From positions 62,001 to 126,000 of the forward strand of contig NW_025407828.1 of the NCBI RefSeq assembly GCF_003324165.1: a stretch of 64,000 nt of DNA, read 5' to 3'. The translations under genes were made by a program, and so were the position numbers. The notes below the pieces were generated by a model that ran no database searches, was not told the origin of the DNA, and saw only the letters and a list, made by a program, of their open reading frames with translations. This DNA comes from Naegleria lovaniensis. Lineage: Eukaryota > Heterolobosea > Eutetramitea > Acrasida > Naegleriidae. Below are positions 62,323 through 64,000 of this stretch, piece after piece; position 1 is the first letter of the stretch, and every line of letters starts with the position of its first letter.

Positions 62323-64000
62323 TTACTTTTTCAATGCAACTTGTCTCAAAATGGTAAAATTAGGAATACCCCAACCACTGATTGCATCATATCCACTTGT
62401 TGCTGGGAATCCAACATTACAAGGTGCAGCAGCATTGTATCCATGAGTAATGTCAAAGAAAGCTCCACGTGTTTGTGCCATTGTTTGATACAAGTAAATA
62501 TTCAAAAATCCTAAAGGTTTCTTTCCAACACTGAAACGAGCATCATTCATCAAGCTCACAATTCCTGCAAAACATGGACATGCAGCACTGGTACCACCTA
62601 CAGGACGCATGATGCCTCCAACAACTACTTGATAATTCACTCCCAATGCAGCAACATCAGGATAGGCTGAAAAAGTTATTGTAAAATATAGAGAATACAT
62701 GTTTTGAACAAGCATTACGAAAAATGTAAAGAATGTTGAAGAGAAATGAAAGTTTTCACATACCTCTTCCATGGACGTTAAAGAATGAAGAAGGTGGAAT
62801 TCCACTCTTACTCAAATATTGTGAAATGGCATCTTTTTGCCATGTTGGAGCTTGATAGAGAGTACTGAAGCCACCACCACTCCAGTACACACTATCTTCC
62901 CAGTATTGATCAGAGGGTTGAGTTGCACCTACAGAAGTCACCCACCTAATTATTATTATTCAATAAATTATCAACGATTGTTATTATTAATGGGACACAC
63001 AAATATGTTCACACATCATTGAGTTTTGAAAATTATTATTATTAATTAGCCACCACCACATCATTGGATTATTATGAATAAGGTTATAAAATTTTAAAGC
63101 TCACTGCGCACACATTTCACACTTACCAACTTGTATTTGGCCATCTGTATGTGTGTGCATACCATATATGGTAGAATTATATTTTTCATGATTTAGAATG
63201 CTACCATTAACATTATATGAAATACATACGTTGGTGAGAATTTTGTTCCATCGTTATTACATTGTGCTCCATCATCTCCAGATGCAATAGTTACTGTTCT
63301 TCCACTTGCTGCAAATTTCATAAACTCAACATCTAATTGAGAAGCCAAGGCATTGGTGACTGTGTTTTCGTCATCTCCATAGCTTACAGAATGAACCCAA
63401 GGTGAAGAATCTCCAATTTCTTGTTGTTTAATAATCCAATCAATGAATGGTTCTTGTTGAGTAATGTTTGAAATACCTGGTGTTGAGACAATGAGTGTAT
63501 TGATTTTGTAGCCAACTCCCATGATCTGGAAAAATTCATCATGTGTCAAGATTTTAACAATGTTACACACATGATTAATTGTAAATACTTACATATTGAA
63601 CATCCAATGATGCTTCTACACCTGGTTTTGATTCATCGTTAGGTCCCATTGTAGATGGGCTTTGTCTCACCAAATTAAATGATGCTTGAAATTGGGACAA
63701 GTCTGAATAACTAAAATATTGACCCAAGAAGGAGGCAACAGCTTGTGAACTCTGTGAATTAATCGTGGTTGGCATGGTAATGTTGTATCTCTTCCAAATG
63801 ACTTGAGGAGTAATTGGAATGTTGCTACCAGTATTCAAAGAACTCTTAGATTTCATAAAATGTTTCATATTTGGAAATCGAACAATTCCACTGACAAATG
63901 AAACAATTTGTGAAATTTCAGAAGGTAATGAATAACCAATATCCATGGATCGATACAAGACTGTTCTACTTTCTTGATGCATATATGGTTGCATATTTGC
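62323..64000 (-). CDS. Sedolisin-family serine protease, TPP1-like (5' end outside window)
   Basis: The visible exons are 63593 to beyond 64000, 63230-63525, 62764-62945 and 62323-62666, with consistent phases. The S53 catalytic residues are visible: Glu and Asp in GVEASLDVQY, Asp in IASGDDGAQC and Ser in GGTSAACPCF. WVTSVGATQP and WSGGGFSTLYQAPTWQ are further family blocks, and FFDITHGYN near the end is the calcium-binding region. The prodomain is partly visible at the 5' side (FPNMKHFMKSKSSLN). Such enzymes are lysosomal or secreted acid tripeptidyl peptidases made as proenzymes. The signal peptide would lie beyond the window. Confidence 0.92.

Noticed and set aside
1-64000. Mobile elements, virus-like elements, CRISPR arrays, tRNA or rRNA genes
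   Set aside because: No reverse transcriptase, integrase, transposase or capsid motifs, no regular spaced repeats, no terminal repeats and no tRNA-like box sequences were found by eye on either strand.

Overview
This looks like a nuclear scaffold fragment from a free-living heterolobosean amoeba, most likely Naegleria or a close relative. The sequence is AT-rich and gene-dense, uses the standard code with all three stops, and mixes intron-free genes with genes carrying short GT-AG introns (46 to about 285 bases, donors mostly GTAAGT, GTATGT or GTGAGT). Start codons very often follow a run of A. The genus is an inference from gene style and content; no rRNA or other marker is present. I see no mobile element, virus-like element, tRNA, rRNA or CRISPR array. 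A 10-N scaffold gap lies at 10291-10300.

Layout. 1-4014 (minus): a glycerophosphodiester phosphodiesterase cut by the window edge, a spliced Tim10-like mitochondrial chaperone, and an unrecognised A-A'-linker-B-B' tandem-domain protein. 4211-9221 (plus): two adjacent paralogues of an unrecognised family. 9306-11175: a broken zinc-ribbon gene, the gap and a small unknown gene. 11176-14816 (plus): a dihydrodiol dehydrogenase-type oxidoreductase and a STE/MAP3K-like kinase whose frame breaks twice. 14963-26243: exocyst Sec8, a divergent CCT-eta, a kinesin-1-like motor with a C-terminal PH domain, and an EST1/SMG7-like protein. 26445-33758: a coiled-coil protein, a START protein, a hexapeptide acetyltransferase, Iwr1 and PHAF1. 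34580-42203: an unknown protein, a PiT phosphate transporter, an ATF6-like membrane-tethered bZIP, a cytochrome b5-like protein and ALG14. 42287-52137: a large acidic unknown, LYRM2, a RuvX/YqgF nuclease, ATG16L, RPL35, a glutaredoxin-VAP fusion and a Rab. 53374-64000: a CSPG-repeat surface protein, a secreted acid phosphatase-like protein, a CELF-like RNA-binding protein, TMA16, UBE2G1, a D-glutamate cyclase-like protein and a partial sedolisin (TPP1-like) protease.

The genes are separate housekeeping transcription units rather than an operon. Membrane traffic and autophagy are well represented (Sec8, kinesin, Rab, VAP-like, PHAF1, ATG16L), as are ER and secretory functions (ALG14, ATF6-like bZIP, UBE2G1), RNA control (SMG7-like, CELF-like, Iwr1) and ribosome supply (RPL35, TMA16). 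The points most worth a second look are the glutaredoxin-MSP fusion, the kinesin-PH fusion, 14-nt and 9-nt microexons that restore conserved motifs exactly, the A-A'-B-B' family, the paired paralogues at 4.2-9.2 kb, and single-base frame breaks, several at homopolymers, that point to residual sequence errors.
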